Of a stretch of 64,000 nt of DNA, positions 22,651-33,076 are shown one piece after another (position 1 is the first letter of the stretch; every line of letters starts with the position of its first letter). A model generated the notes under the pieces. The model was not told where the DNA came from. It made no database searches and saw nothing but the letters and a program-made list of their open reading frames with translations. The position numbers and the translations under genes were made by a program. Origin of the DNA: Selaginella tamariscina (taxonomy: Eukaryota; Streptophyta; Lycopodiopsida; Selaginellales; Selaginellaceae); the NCBI GenBank assembly GCA_003024785.1, contig PUQB01000492.1, positions 1-64,000 on the forward strand, read 5' to 3'.

Positions 22651-24032
22651 TTAATGCCTAACAAATGGCGTCCCAAAAATAAGATGAGCTTCAAGAGCTG
22701 ATCTAATAGTGCGAGCATGTGTAGTTACCTCACCAAGTTCTCGAGGATCTTGTGAAGGATCATCATACTCCACCCAATCTCCTCTTTCTTGACGTCGCCG
22801 AATTCTTCGCTCCCTTGCTCGTAAAGTTGCCTCATAATTCACTTCGCCCTCATCAATGAGGATATTGTGGAGAATAACACAAGCACTCACAGTATTCGGA
22901 ATGTGTGGAAGGTGGACTCTCAACTTATAATCAAGGCAACGAAATTTTTGCTTTAAAAGGCCAAATGCTTGCTCAACCACCAATCGTGCTTTAGTAAGCT
23001 CCTTGTTGAAAGTCTCCTGACCAAGATTAAGATGAACACCTATAAAAACTTAAGTTAAATATGTTATAAATATATTAACTTTACATGCCTGTGTATGGGA
23101 CCATTAAAAATGGTTGTAATTGGTATCCTTTATCACCCACAATATAAGGCTTCACGAAATCAACATGAGCAGCCTCAAAGGTCCATGAAGATAAACCCCA
23201 TCAATGATCTTTTGATGAAGTGAGCAATTCTTCCAAACTCGCATATCATGCACGCTACCTGCAAATACCAAAACATTACACAAACATAATCAAAATGAAT
23301 GTAACTTGCTCACCTGGCCATCCAGCATTCACATTTATAAACCTCTTACGTGCATCAACAACCCCTTGCACAATGATGCTATTCCGTTGCTTCCTGTCAA
23401 AGTAGTCCGTCCGGTCATTTGTAGAAGGTTGAAGTATCTCCACATGTGTGCAATCTATGGCCCCCACAACATTTGGTAAATGAGTGTGTGTCACATCTTG
23501 GAACTCATGTGCCATCTCACGAACCTCATTTTCCGTCGATGGAAATGCCACCTTATACCAGAAACGTCGACAAATAGCTGCTGTCGTCTCTACAAACACA
23601 GCCATAACAGTCGAAGTTCCAATAGCAAACCTCTCACCAATGTCCATGTAGTCACTGTTTCTCACCATCTTCCAAAGTGTAGCTCCAACTCTAATATCCA
23701 CTCGTACAGCTTCTCTGTAGTGGGTATCCTGCCTTGAGATGTCATCCTCTAATACATTACAAATCATAACAAAGGTTCTCCGTGACATTCGAAGAAGTTT
23801 TATCCACCTCTCATCATCGTAGTGTGACATCATAAAAGTGTCCCACCATGCCTCACTCCGTAGTCGAACCCACTGTGAAGGAGAAGACCTATTCAATTGC
23901 AGCTTGTGTTGACCTCCGCATGTACTGAACTACTGCATCATCATCATCTGAATTGTCACGTTCTTCATCTTCAGCATCCGAATCAGAATCCGAGTCGTTC
24001 ATGATGAATTGAACAAAAAAATCTCCAGCCAT
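22651..24032 (-). pseudogene. PIF/Harbinger DDE transposase, three exons, slightly broken
   Basis: Likely start ATG at 24032 (MAGDFFVQ, then an acidic run). Exon 1 runs to 23314, where CAG|GTGAGC is the donor. Exon 2 is 23258-23089 and exon 3 is 23039-22651. The catalytic triad of the DDE_Tnp_4 family is visible: Asp in GAIDCTHVEI (about 23435), Asp in VGDKGYQLQP (about 23130) and Glu in VVEQAFGLLKQKFRC (about 22970). The helix-turn-helix region is SRRTFVMICNVLEDDI. The protein would cut and join transposon ends at TWA targets with the Myb-like partner. The frame shifts once near 23920, between the acidic start and LNRSSPSQW, and once near 23180 in exon 2 (GPFEAAHVDF region). The second intron appears to use GC-AG ends. 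Confidence 0.88.
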
Positions 24033-24171
24033 GGTCGAGGCTAATCCTATTAAACGGTCCTGAAAAAATAATATAATCGATATTATAAATAACAAACAAA
24101 AATGCATTAACATAATTCAAATAAAAGCTTGCAAATGATAAATATATGAAACCTACATGCACCATGCTAAT

Positions 24172-24849
24172 CTAGTCTTTGTTGCCCTGTCCACAAATGT
24201 GATCAGCAATTCGTGTCATAGCCAATGCGAACTTCTCAATAGAAGCGTTCTTTTCCCTCCTCAACTCTACTGTCCTCTCAAATTGGCGGCTCCTCATCTC
24301 AACCTGGGCTCGAAGTACATTTGTACCTTCATTAACCGCTTCAACCAAACTAGACTTTCCCTTCTTCGCTTGCCTTCTCGTCACAGTGACACCATCTCCA
24401 TCATCATCTGAGTGATCAGTAGTCAAAGGTGCACTTGTGGAAGTTGTTTGTGAAACTGGAGTCATCGGTGGATCATTTTCAGAGTCGTTTACGTGTTGGG
24501 GCGTCATGCAGCTTCGGTCACCTTGAAATGAATCCAATAAATCAAACAGGTCCAAGTCCATGTTTGGCAATCTAAGGCGTCGTTTCTCTAGATTCGACAA
24601 GCTCGAATATGCAGCAGCTCCCGACTTCCTGTTGTGGTCGTGAATAACTTTATAATCGTTGATTAAATTCTCCCACTTCTTACGACATTGTTCTCCATCA
24701 CGATCGTCGAAACCTTGTGCTTGCATTTCTTTTGCAATCTGTCTCCAACGTGCATTTGCTGTTACACTGACAAGTTGCCTAGTTGACATCTGTAACCTGG
24801 CCATGAACTCTTGTCGTTTCAACTCCACAAGCGTCTTTGTCTCGTCCAT
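24172..24849 (-). CDS. Harbinger ORF1: Myb/SANT-like trihelix DNA-binding protein
   Basis: This open frame of 225 codons has a Myb/SANT-like (trihelix, Myb_DNA-bind_4 type) domain in its first 110 residues: TKTLVELKRQEF, WRQIAKEMQAQGFDD, QCRKKWENLINDYKVIHD, then SGAAAYSSLSNLEKRRLRLP. A Ser/Thr/Asp-rich linker and a C-terminal amphipathic helix (RSRQFERTVELRREKNASIE) follow. In PIF/Harbinger elements this partner brings the transposase to the nucleus and transposon ends. The upstream codons in the same frame give RSKRPRSRNWTMDE, so the domain begins slightly before the ATG at 24849 and a spliced upstream exon is likely. The candidate first exon is at 26169-26192. The segment itself shows no break. 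Confidence 0.85.
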   Translation of the reverse strand: MDETKTLVELKRQEFMARLQMSTRQLVSVTANARWRQIAKEMQAQGFDDRDGEQCRKKWENLINDYKVIHDHNRKSGAAAYSSLSNLEKRRLRLPNMDLDLFDLLDSFQGDRSCMTPQHVNDSENDPPMTPVSQTTSTSAPLTTDHSDDDGDGVTVTRRQAKKGKSSLVEAVNEGTNVLRAQVEMRSRQFERTVELRREKNASIEKFALAMTRIADHICGQGNKD

Positions 24850-25063
24850 TGTCCAATTCCGAGACCGAGGCCGTTTGCTTCTTGCTTGCCCCTCAATCTC
24901 ATGTGAAGTTTCTTCAAAACCCTGGCCCTCTCATTTTCACCAATGTCAATTGTTTCGCCCACCACCCTTGAAGATTGTTGTTGTCTCCTCGACCGGACAT
25001 ACCTAGCTGACCTAGCCCGAGTTCTTTCACTTGCTGCTAGGCTTCGTGGGTGGCCAGGGAGGT

Positions 25064-26085
25064 AGAAAGCCCGGCAGCAGTTGCTACCGGGCTTTGGGCC
25101 GCCCATGAGCTCGGCCAATTGGCCGAGCTCAAGCCAGCCAGCCAGGGGCGGCAGAAAGCCCGGCAGTAGTAGCTGCCGGGCTTTGGCCCCCATGAGCTCG
25201 GCCAATGCTGGCCGAGCTCAAGCCAGCCCAGCCAGGGGCGGCAGAAAGCCCGGCAGCAGTAGCTGCCGGGCTTTCTGTTGCCCCATGAGCTCGGCCAATG
25301 CTGGCCGAGCTCAAGCCAGCCCAACCAGGGGCGGCAGAAAGCCCGGCAGCTAGCTGCCGGGCTTTCTGTTGCCCCATGAGCTCGGCCAATGCTGGCCGAG
25401 CTCAAGCCATCCCAACCAGGGGCGGCAGAAAGCCCGGCAGCTACTGCTGCCGGGCTTTCTGTTGCCCCATGAGCTCGGCCAATGCTGGCCGAGCTCAAGC
25501 CAGCCCAACCAGGGGCTGCAGAAAGCCCGCAGCAGTAGCTGCCGGGCTTTCTACTGCCCCATGAGCTCGGCCAATGCTGGCCGAGCTCAAGCCATCCCGG
25601 CCAGGGGCGGCAGAAAGCCCGGCAGCTATTGCTGCCGGGCTTTCTGCTGCCCCATGAGCTCGGCCAATGCTGGCCGAGCTCAAGCCAGCCCAACCAGGGG
25701 ATGCAGAAAGCCCGCAGCAGTAGCTGCCGGGCTTTCTACTGCCCCATGAGCTCGGCCAATGCTGGCCGAGCTCAAGCCATCCCGGCCAGGGGCGGCAGAA
25801 AGCCCGGCAGCTATTGCTGCCGGGCTTTCTGCTGCCCCATGAGCTCGGCCAATGCTAGCCGAGCTCAAGCCATGGGCTGCAGAAAGCCCGGCAGCTATTG
25901 CTGCCGGGCTTTCGGCCGGCCCATGAGCTCGACAGCTATGGTGGGCAGAAAGCCCCAGCAGTTGCTGCCGGGCTTTCGGCCGGCCCATGTGCTCGATAGC
26001 TATGGTGGGCAGAAAGCCCAGTAGCAGTAGCTGCCGGGCTTTCGGCCGGCCCAACGAGCTCCCAATGCCGGTCGAGCTCGTGCCA
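25064..26085. repeat. GC-rich minisatellite of paired palindromes inside the Harbinger element
   Basis: About eleven units of 87-94 bp (shorter towards 26000). Each contains two hairpin-forming palindromes. One is AGAAAGCCCGGCAG, a short loop and its complement CTGCCGGGCTTTCT (stem 13-14 bp). The other is GAGCTCGGCC, AATGCT and GGCCGAGCTC (stem 10 bp). Spacers such as AAGCCAGCCCAACCAGGGGC are conserved between units. GC content is far above the AT-rich surroundings. Long open frames on both strands are by-products of the repeat. It lies between the candidate first exon (26169-26192) and the Myb-like ORF, so it is probably intronic. Confidence 0.92.
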
Positions 26086-26168
26086 TCCAGCCAGTCTCTA
26101 TGGCCGCCTCCTGATGCAAATGAATGCAAATGAATGCAAGAAAAGAAGAAGAAAGGAAAGAAAACTAC

Positions 26169-26192
26169 CTGATCTGCTGTTTCTTCTGCCAT
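26169..26192 (-). other. Candidate first coding exon of the Harbinger Myb-like gene
   Basis: ATG at 26192 opens MAEETADQ and ends CAG|GTAGTT, a good splice donor. The codons recur in the deletion derivative near 20289 (ATGGCAGAAGAA). A possible acceptor is CTAGCAG near 25040, which would make the palindromic array an intron. Inferred, not shown. Confidence 0.45.
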
Positions 26193-26794
26193 TCTCTCCT
26201 GATTTCTCCTGAATTCTTCTCTTCCTCTCCCGATGCGCAGAAATCTATAGAAATCTACAGAGATGTACAGAGATGATGCGCAGAAACCTATAGAAATTAG
26301 GGCAGAAATTAGGGCAGAAGGAGAATATACTTAGAATATACTAAGAATATACTAAGAATAATGAGAAATTCATATTATTATTATTTTTATTTTAATTATA
26401 TATGTTAAAATAAAAATATAAAATATAAAATATATTTTACATTAAAAAAATGCACATTACGCATGTAAATTTTTTTATTTTTTTTATTTAAAGAAGGTGC
26501 GAAAAAGGTGGCGAGCCTCGTGAGTCGTTAAGGGTGGGTAAGGGACCCCCCCCCCTCCCTTAAATTTTCTTTGCAAATTTTCACTGTTCCCTTAAATTAA
26601 GTTAAGTTAAGGGAAGGTTGCGAAAGCACTGCCCTTAGTGGTCAAACCCTTAAAAAATCTTAAGTAAGTGACTTCTTAAGTTAAGGGCAGGTGTGAATTC
26701 AATGCCCTTAGTGGTCAAACCCTTAAAAAAGTTAAGTAAGTGGTTACTCAACTTAAGGGCGAGTACGAATCCATTTTCCCTTACTTAAGCCACT

Positions 26795-26826
26795 TAAGTT
26801 AAGTTAAGTGTGGTGCGAAACGACCC
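26795..26826 (-). repeat. Right terminal inverted repeat of Harbinger element
   Basis: The sequence ends TGTGGTGCGAAACGACCC and is complementary to 21796-21827. Confidence 0.92.
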
Positions 26827-26967
26827 ATATTATAAAAGAAATTTTGTACTTATGTTGACTTTATTATGTGAATATAGCTATATCAGGACACGTGTACGTA
26901 AGAATCGCAATTGCCACGTGACAAACAAGGGTTAGGGTTTCTGTCTGCCTTGGTTCTTGGCGAGGCG

Positions 26968-29619
26968 ATGAAGAGCACAGGACGCCTGGGCAGCGCATTG
27001 CTAAGAAGAAGAAGATTGCAGAGCAAGTGGGCTTACAAGACAAGCTTGCCAGGAGCACATGGATCGATTGTAAGCGTCTTTCTTTCTTAAATCCCACAAA
27101 ATCCCCACACATCCCCAATATTCAGATGGCAGGGAGATTCACAGAGATAGACGGGCTCTCGTAGAACCGGTTCAAGGATCCAAGGAGCGGACTTGGCGCC
27201 GTAGTGTTCAATTTCAATGGTTCAAAATTTGCATCTTTTGTATTTATATAGCAGCATTGTGTGTGTGAGAGAGGGGTAAGTGGAATAGGACGAACAAGTA
27301 CTGAAGTCTAACAATGAGTTTTTTTTTGTTTCTTTTTTCCTTTTTGAAGCCAAGCTAATAATGAGTTTTGCAGGCATGAGGTGCAACACTGATCGAGTTC
27401 GATGATTTTCCTGTTACTCTTCGTGGGCCCGATCACAGGGTGTTCTGTCCCTCCTGGGCAAAGTGGATGTGACAAAGTGGATGGCAAAAATGCCTGTGAA
27501 GAAGGGCGAGTTCCTAAGCAGCCGAGCTATGAAAAATGTCTTCTAATCTTGGCCATGCTTGAATGGGTCCAGGTTTGTATATAACATACTGGCTACACAC
27601 ACATATTCATATATATAATTACATAATGTATGTATATTGCTTTGTTTGCAGATGTGAAGTGGACGAAGAAGTCGTTCTACGTGCTATCCAGGAGAGGAGG
27701 TATAAGTTTCTCTCGGAGCGAATGGGCAAGAAATTGCCTTCAACTAAGGACATACTCTCTGATATACGGGAAAGATTTCGCATTATTCCTCGAAGGGATA
27801 CATACATTATTATTGCTCCTGAGGACAATGAAGTTTGTATTTCCTTGGTAGTTGAGATCATCCAATTAATTTATATCCGAGAATAAATTCCAGAAACTAG
27901 AAGTGTGTGTATTTTCTTGTGTTGAAGCAAGCTGTATTCATAATAAGCTCTTTGAGAAATCATGTCGTGGGCGGAAAGACACCATTCTCATGAATGCATA
28001 TTTAGTTAGTATTGAAGCAGTCTGATCGAAAAATTAAAGCGTCCACTTTGTAGCTATAGAAGAATATTCTGGGAATTATACTTATGCCCTAATTTGAACG
28101 GCAAGATTTGCTAATAAGATCGACGGGTGAAATCAAAAACCGTACATGGAATATTCTAGGGGTTATTCCATCGTGCCCTATCAGCTCGGTAAGAGGCGAC
28201 GAGGAATGGTAAGCAGTTATGCATCTGCACTGCGTGGTTTGTATGTGATTGTACTAATCATTGTAGTCATCTAGAGCCGATTTCCTTGAATCTTTGTGAT
28301 TTCATGTGTATCATGAGATTATGATTAAATCCTCAAAAATTGCAGATTGTGTACCACGGATTTGCATTTAAAAATGCCACATTCTCACACATAGAGGCCA
28401 TATCTGTGTGTTGTACAGTAGTCCGTCCCCCAAACCCTCCCTTCAGCACACGCACACACACACATGAGAGACATATATTTACATATATGTGTGTGTGTGT
28501 ACATAACGTTTTACAAATGCAAGTCTCTGGTTTCAAGGTTGCTCGTAGGAGAAGACTTACAGGTACAAATTATATACATATATTACACCTGTAATATTGT
28601 GTATAAAATATTACAGGCATATACTTTATATATATATATCTAATGTATTATACACAATGGTAAACGTGGTTGATAAATAGGGCAAGAAGTGAAACTATAA
28701 TTGCTGGAGCAGTTGCAGACGATGGAGTTGCTATGGCTGCAGACGGGCTTTTGCTCGACATATTTCCAGCTTGGATGAACTTTAAGTGGTTGACAAGGAT
28801 GAATATTACCTTTGGTAAGAAAAAAGCGCAACCAATGCTTTGTGTACAGAAAGAGGATTCCAGAGTTGAGTCACTGAACGATAACAAGATCTGGAAGATA
28901 CATGAAAACCTGCTAGTGGGTCACAGCGGAAGGTTTGACGATGGAACTCACTATGAAGGTGTGTAATGTGTATGTATGTATGTATATATATGTGTGTGTG
29001 CACTTTGATGTGTTTTTATATAGCCTTGCTCAAAGCACATTACGGAGAAGCAAGTGCCCAAGACGTGGCAACATTTCTACATAACGAGCTAACGCGCAAG
29101 TACGAGAGAAGTGGTGTTTGGACATAGCGATTTCATGGTGGGAGGTGCGGACAACGAGGGTGTCTTAGCACTTTACAAGATACATCAACCAAAGTCAGAT
29201 GAAGGCTTCGTTGTCCAGCGAGTTTTAAGAGGTTGCATTGGTTGTGCCGCTCCCAGGGGCTCCAAAGTGTTAAGGTAAACCACATTTAAATAAATATTAT
29301 TTAATAAAAGCACTTACGCTCTTAATAATCAGGCATTCTGACGTTGATACTCTCGGAGCCGCCATAGAGGCTTGCAAGAACGCTGTAAAAGCGTGCATTC
29401 AACACCCTAAGGAGCCGTGTGGGGCAAAAATAATATCTCAGTACATCGTAGGTAATCCTCTGCTTTTGTTATCCTAGTTTTTTAATTAAATAAATATTGT
29501 AGGATCTTTGTTAACGCACAATTTCTTTGTTAAATACATTAAAATATGGCAGTAGAATATTCGGATAATTTATTATTTTAATCACAGGACGTTCAGATTT
29601 GGGCAAGCAAGTCTTGTAA
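26968..29619 (+). pseudogene. Proteasome beta-like gene with novel N-terminal exons; most complete copy
   Basis: Inferred exons are 26968-27069 (ATG; Arg-rich MKSTGRLGSALLRRRRLQSK, like an organelle presequence), about 27376-27572 (FDDFPVTL, PVKKGEFLSSRAMKNVF), about 27653-27800 (RAIQERRYKFLSERMGKK), about 28516-28561, 28681-28958, 29024-29274, 29333-29451 and 29588-29619 (stop). The last four form a proteasome-type Ntn fold: ETIIAGAVADDGVAMAAD, NDNKIWKIHENLLVGHSG, DFMVGGADNEGVLALYKI, GCAAPRGSKVL and SDVDTLGAAIEACKNAVKA. By eye the residue at catalytic Thr1 is Glu, and about 35 extra residues (LLLDIFPAWMNF onward) follow AAD, so even an intact protein would probably be non-catalytic. The frame shifts near 29118, and exons 2 and 3 differ in frame from their paralogues. 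It is likely a pseudogene. The upstream exons match no family I know. Confidence 0.65.
28453..28501. repeat. (CA)n and (TG)n microsatellites
   Basis: ACACACACAC near 28453 and TGTGTGTGTG near 28491 flank a short ATATTTACATATA core. Together they could fold back. Confidence 0.8.
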
Positions 29620-29796
29620 ACAATATGGCTCCCAACCAGACTCATGTCATCCTCATTTGATGAACCATAACCAAGCGTTTCAAGTAACTCTTTATAATTG
29701 CTTTGTATGTATTGTCAGTTTGTGTTTGTTATATATATAGTGTGAGTGTTGTATGTGTGCGCGCGCGTGAGCTAAACAGTAATGTGCATAGTTCTA

Positions 29797-29799
29797 TAT

Positions 29800-29848
<49 letters not shown>
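29797..29848. repeat. (AT)n microsatellite
   Basis: About 25 AT units with one interruption. Confidence 0.95.
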
Positions 29849-29851
<3 letters not shown>

Positions 29852-30160
29852 GTTAAAAATATTATATAACTTCTCCTATGCATTTTGTATGGATTTGTGC
29901 ATGCATGCACTAAACTACACACGCAGCCATTGTTTTAATTATGTCAGCTAACCTTTGAGCTCGCACACTTACAAGATACAGAAACATTAGCGTTGAACAA
30001 ACATAGATATATAGAGAGGATATGGTTGGAGGATATTCTCTTTACTTCTGCTCGTTCTATATCATAATTGGACGAGAAACGACCTGCAATAAGACTGATG
30101 CTTTTATATTCGATAAGACGATACCATTCTGGTGTTTCCAATAGCATACTTTTTCTTGGT

Positions 30161-30238
30161 AGGTGAGAGAAGAACTTTCTTATGCTTTTGCGATGAGGAC
30201 TCCGGTCAGATTAAATCTTGTTTGGGACTTCAAAGTTT
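30161..30238 (+). other. Isolated exon-like segment
   Basis: Between a TTGGTAG acceptor-like site and an ATCAG|GTAAGA donor lies an uninterrupted frame reading REELSYAFAMRTPVRLNLVW then DFKVYRDQ. The coding look and splice edges suggest a host exon, perhaps of a gene downstream of the beta-like gene. No family is recognised and no partner exon was found before the copia fragment begins. Confidence 0.35.
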
Positions 30239-30299
30239 ATCGAGATCAGGTAAGAGGGTACATGTGTTTGTCCCAGACAAACTATATCTCTCTTAGCTG

Positions 30300-31390
30300 C
30301 CATCCAAATCCCCATTAAAAAAGCATCAAGCTGATGAACCTCAAGATCATAATAAGCTGCAAAAGCAAGTAAGGCACAAGTCTTACCATGAGAGAGAAGG
30401 TCTCATCATAATCAAGTACCTGAATACGAGAGAAACCTTTTGCAACTTGTCAAATGTACCGTCAATGGCATCCTTCTTGACCAACACCCACTTGCACTTC
30501 ACATCATTCCAACCCCGATAGCAAAGGATGTTCAAAGCTGCGAATAAGCCCTTGCACCAGTTCCAACATTTTCCCAAAATTGTCCAAGTTGAACTATCCG
30601 ACAAGAACGACGTCTTCATTTTGCCGGTGAACGAATGAAGAAATCCCAAGATCATGTTTATGAAAAAAAAACATCCGTGCTGACTTGAATCTTTCGTGTG
30701 ACAGGATTCTAGAGTTTTGTAACCTTTACGGTCGACAACGAAGATTGATTTTTACTATAAGCATCCAATTTCTTGCGTAACTCAGCAGGAACTAAAAAAC
30801 TCTCTCTCTTCAAGTATACAGAAGTAGCAGCACTTTCACCCCAAAACTCAGGATCCAACAGCATACATCTAAGTTGACGCATAGTTTTCAAAGGGCAAAA
30901 CTACCATGCCCACCACAGCTCATTATTGAATTTATCACATGGTTATTAATGGAAGGAATATACTAACGCACACATGTAAAAACAGCGACATCAGTTTCTT
31001 TCGGCTATTGAAAGTAGAGTCTGAGTTCAATGGTAAACATAACTGAATAGCACGTCTAGACTATATAACCCAATCACTGTATAAAATGTAGTAACCGAGC
31101 TCAAAGTGATGCACACATAACAACCATTTGGGGCCTCAGCCAATATACAACCACCATCAGCCGGTGAACATTGGTGATTATCAAAATAAACTTCTAACCC
31201 ATATTAGTGAGACGTGGGAACATAAAGAACGCTAGGAAGACTAGGCAACAAAAGATCACCAATACCTTGTACAAGACAACGCTGATTAGCACCAAGAGAA
31301 ACCCGCTTTGTGACCAAAGAATGAGGGCCAGAAGACTCATATGGTTGAGATAAAATTGGCAAAAAAAATGAAATGTATCTGTCATGGACC
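30300..31390 (-). mobile_element. Ty1/copia fossil: GAG-pre-integrase, integrase and reverse transcriptase pieces
   Basis: On the minus strand, right to left, I see a pre-integrase region (FDNHQCSPADGGCILAEAPN, about 31190-31120), an integrase C-part (DPEFWGESAATSVYLKR, about 30860-30800) and the start of reverse transcriptase (WNDVKCKWVLVKKDAIDGT, about 30520-30460). Order and motifs are those of copia pol. No LTR is recognisable. It is a heavily broken, old fragment. It may be part of the same insertion as 34430-36494, or a separate one. Confidence 0.75.
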
Positions 31391-31844
31391 TTAACCTAAT
31401 TATTATTCTTAAGTTAGTGATTTATTCTTAAGTTACACCCTTAACTTAGTTGTTATAACGAGAGTTGTTATCATTAACCTAATGAGTTTATCCTTAAGCT
31501 GAACTCTTAACCTAGTTGTTATCCTTAACTATCCCTAAACTAGACCTTTAACTTGGTGAGTTTATGCTTAATTTCTAGGTTTATGCATGCATGGGCTTAA
31601 CTATTTAATGACACTTAACCTAGTTGTTATTCTTAACATGGTGAGTTTATCCCTAAATTCCTAAGTTTACCCATGCTTATACGTGGATTTAGGATTTAGG
31701 GTGGGCATTCATGACGTAGATATTATATAAAGATTATTAAATAATTTAAATAAATTTATTTAATTAAAATTATATATTTATACTCATTTCTCTTAATCTT
31801 TTATAAAATTGCATTAATCACAATTAATACATGCTCAGTATTAA
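31391..31844. repeat. AT-rich degenerate repeats (TTAACCTAGTTGTTATTCTTAAC-type words)
   Basis: Variants of TAACCTAGTTGTTAT and GTGAGTTTATCC recur between about 31390 and 31690. The rest is AT-rich and gene-free. Confidence 0.55.
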
Positions 31845-32230
31845 TTTTACAAGGAGAATCAAGAATTACAATTCAAAGTATAACATTAATTAATTGAAGC
31901 TTTTTATCAAGCTTAAAATGAAAACACTAGTGGGATGAATGAGTATAATAACATTTTGAGATTGGCACACTATTTGACAAATCATATGGAAGCATTATTT
32001 AATAGTCATCTTCCCATCTTAATTGGAGATACTAGGTTACTGAAGTACAAACATATATTTACATTTTTAATAATTTGTTTAATTTAGGATATAAGGTATG
32101 TTAATATTTACATTTTTAACAATTTTTTAATTCTAGGATCTAGCCATGTTTTTATTGGACACTTTGTTAGATCAGATAAACTTAGTTTAGAGTACAAAAG
32201 GAACATACACTTGAGTACATGGTTTTCCCA
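31845..32230 (+). pseudogene. GH127 (DUF1680) gene fragment, copy 2
   Basis: The DNA from AAGGAGAATCAAGAATTAC (31852) to GTGGGATGAATGA (31939) repeats the GH127 exon at 17895-17975. About 31960-32045 follows with NSHLPILIGD (family NTHIPIVIG), and 32140-32185 with GSSHVFIGHF, matching GSSHFLLGHC of copy 1. It preserves a middle block that copy 1 lacks, so it did not arise from copy 1 in its present form. Only this part remains, with indels. Copia debris and AT-rich repeats separate it from a possible 3' part at 37985. Confidence 0.7.
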
Positions 32231-32249
32231 CTGTATCTCCTAGCTAAAG

Positions 32250-32700
32250 ATATATAACATAGGGTCCAAGTTTGTATCTTATTATTTTGATGTATCTTAC
32301 AATTGTATTTCACTATTTAAAAGTATTTTTTTTAAAATTAATAATTAAATATTGATGTATCTTTGTATCTCAAGGCTATATGTGTATTACTAAGTAAAAA
32401 TTAATAATTATTATCAATTTATATCATTATTTGGATGTATCTCAAGGTTGTATATGTATCATTATTATAAAATTGAATATGGTTGTATCTCGTTATTTCG
32501 ATGTATCTTAAGATTGTATGTATATCCTTATTTAATAATTAATAATTTATATGGTTGTATCTTATTATTTTAATGTATCTCAAAGTTATATGTGTATTAC
32601 TATTTATAAATTAAAAATATAATATGATAATTATATCTTATTAACTTAGTGTAACTTAAGGTTGTATTTGTTTCACTATTTCATAGTATTAATAATTAGA
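32250..32700. repeat. Degenerate AT-rich minisatellite
   Basis: A unit of roughly 90-100 bp built on GTTGTATCTTATTATTTTGATGTATCTTA-like sequence recurs about five times, diverged. No gene. Confidence 0.65.
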
Positions 32701-33076
32701 ATAAGAATAACAATATATATATAATAAGTCTTCAATTTGCATTCACATTAAAAAATATACATTGTGCCTGCCTTTCTTTGCAACGTTCACATTTTAGTTT
32801 TTTAATTAATAAGTTCAATGTTGTTTATTCTTCTCCATGTATCATTGTTAAGCTTGTTCTCCTATCTATTTAACCACATGAGTTGCACTTTGATAGAAAC
32901 CATCAACACTTTGAACTTCATCACCTGCATCTTCTTGACCATGTCTCTAACCAAAGGCCAAACCTGAGGTAAATCAATCTTCCCTACTCCTAATAACTTA
33001 TTCGAAAATTATGGTGTTCTAGTTTCTAATACCAAAGAGTGTTTTACTTTTGTTCCATTCCTATATGTAAGCACCA

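Larger units (their letters stand above)
21796..26826. mobile_element. PIF/Harbinger DNA transposon carrying both coding genes
   Basis: This 5.03-kb element has inverted ends GGGTCGTTTCGCACCACAC, near-perfect for about 31 bp. The flanks are ATA on both sides (21793-21795 and 26827-26829). On the minus strand it encodes a DDE_Tnp_4 transposase (22651-24032) and a Myb/trihelix-like protein (24172-24849), the standard two-gene pair of plant PIF/Harbinger elements. A 1-kb GC-rich palindromic array lies upstream of the Myb-like gene (25064-26085). The transposase has two apparent single-base frame changes, so this copy is probably just dead. Short TTAAGGG words crowd both subterminal zones. Confidence 0.92.

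Noticed and set aside
25064-26085. CRISPR-like array
   Set aside because: The spacers between palindromes are themselves repeated, no cas gene is present, and the context is a eukaryotic transposon.
25037-26192. Long overlapping open frames on both strands of the palindromic array (up to 218 codons)
   Set aside because: They are by-products of a GC-rich tandem repeat. The peptides are low-complexity repeats with no domain, and similar frames exist on both strands.
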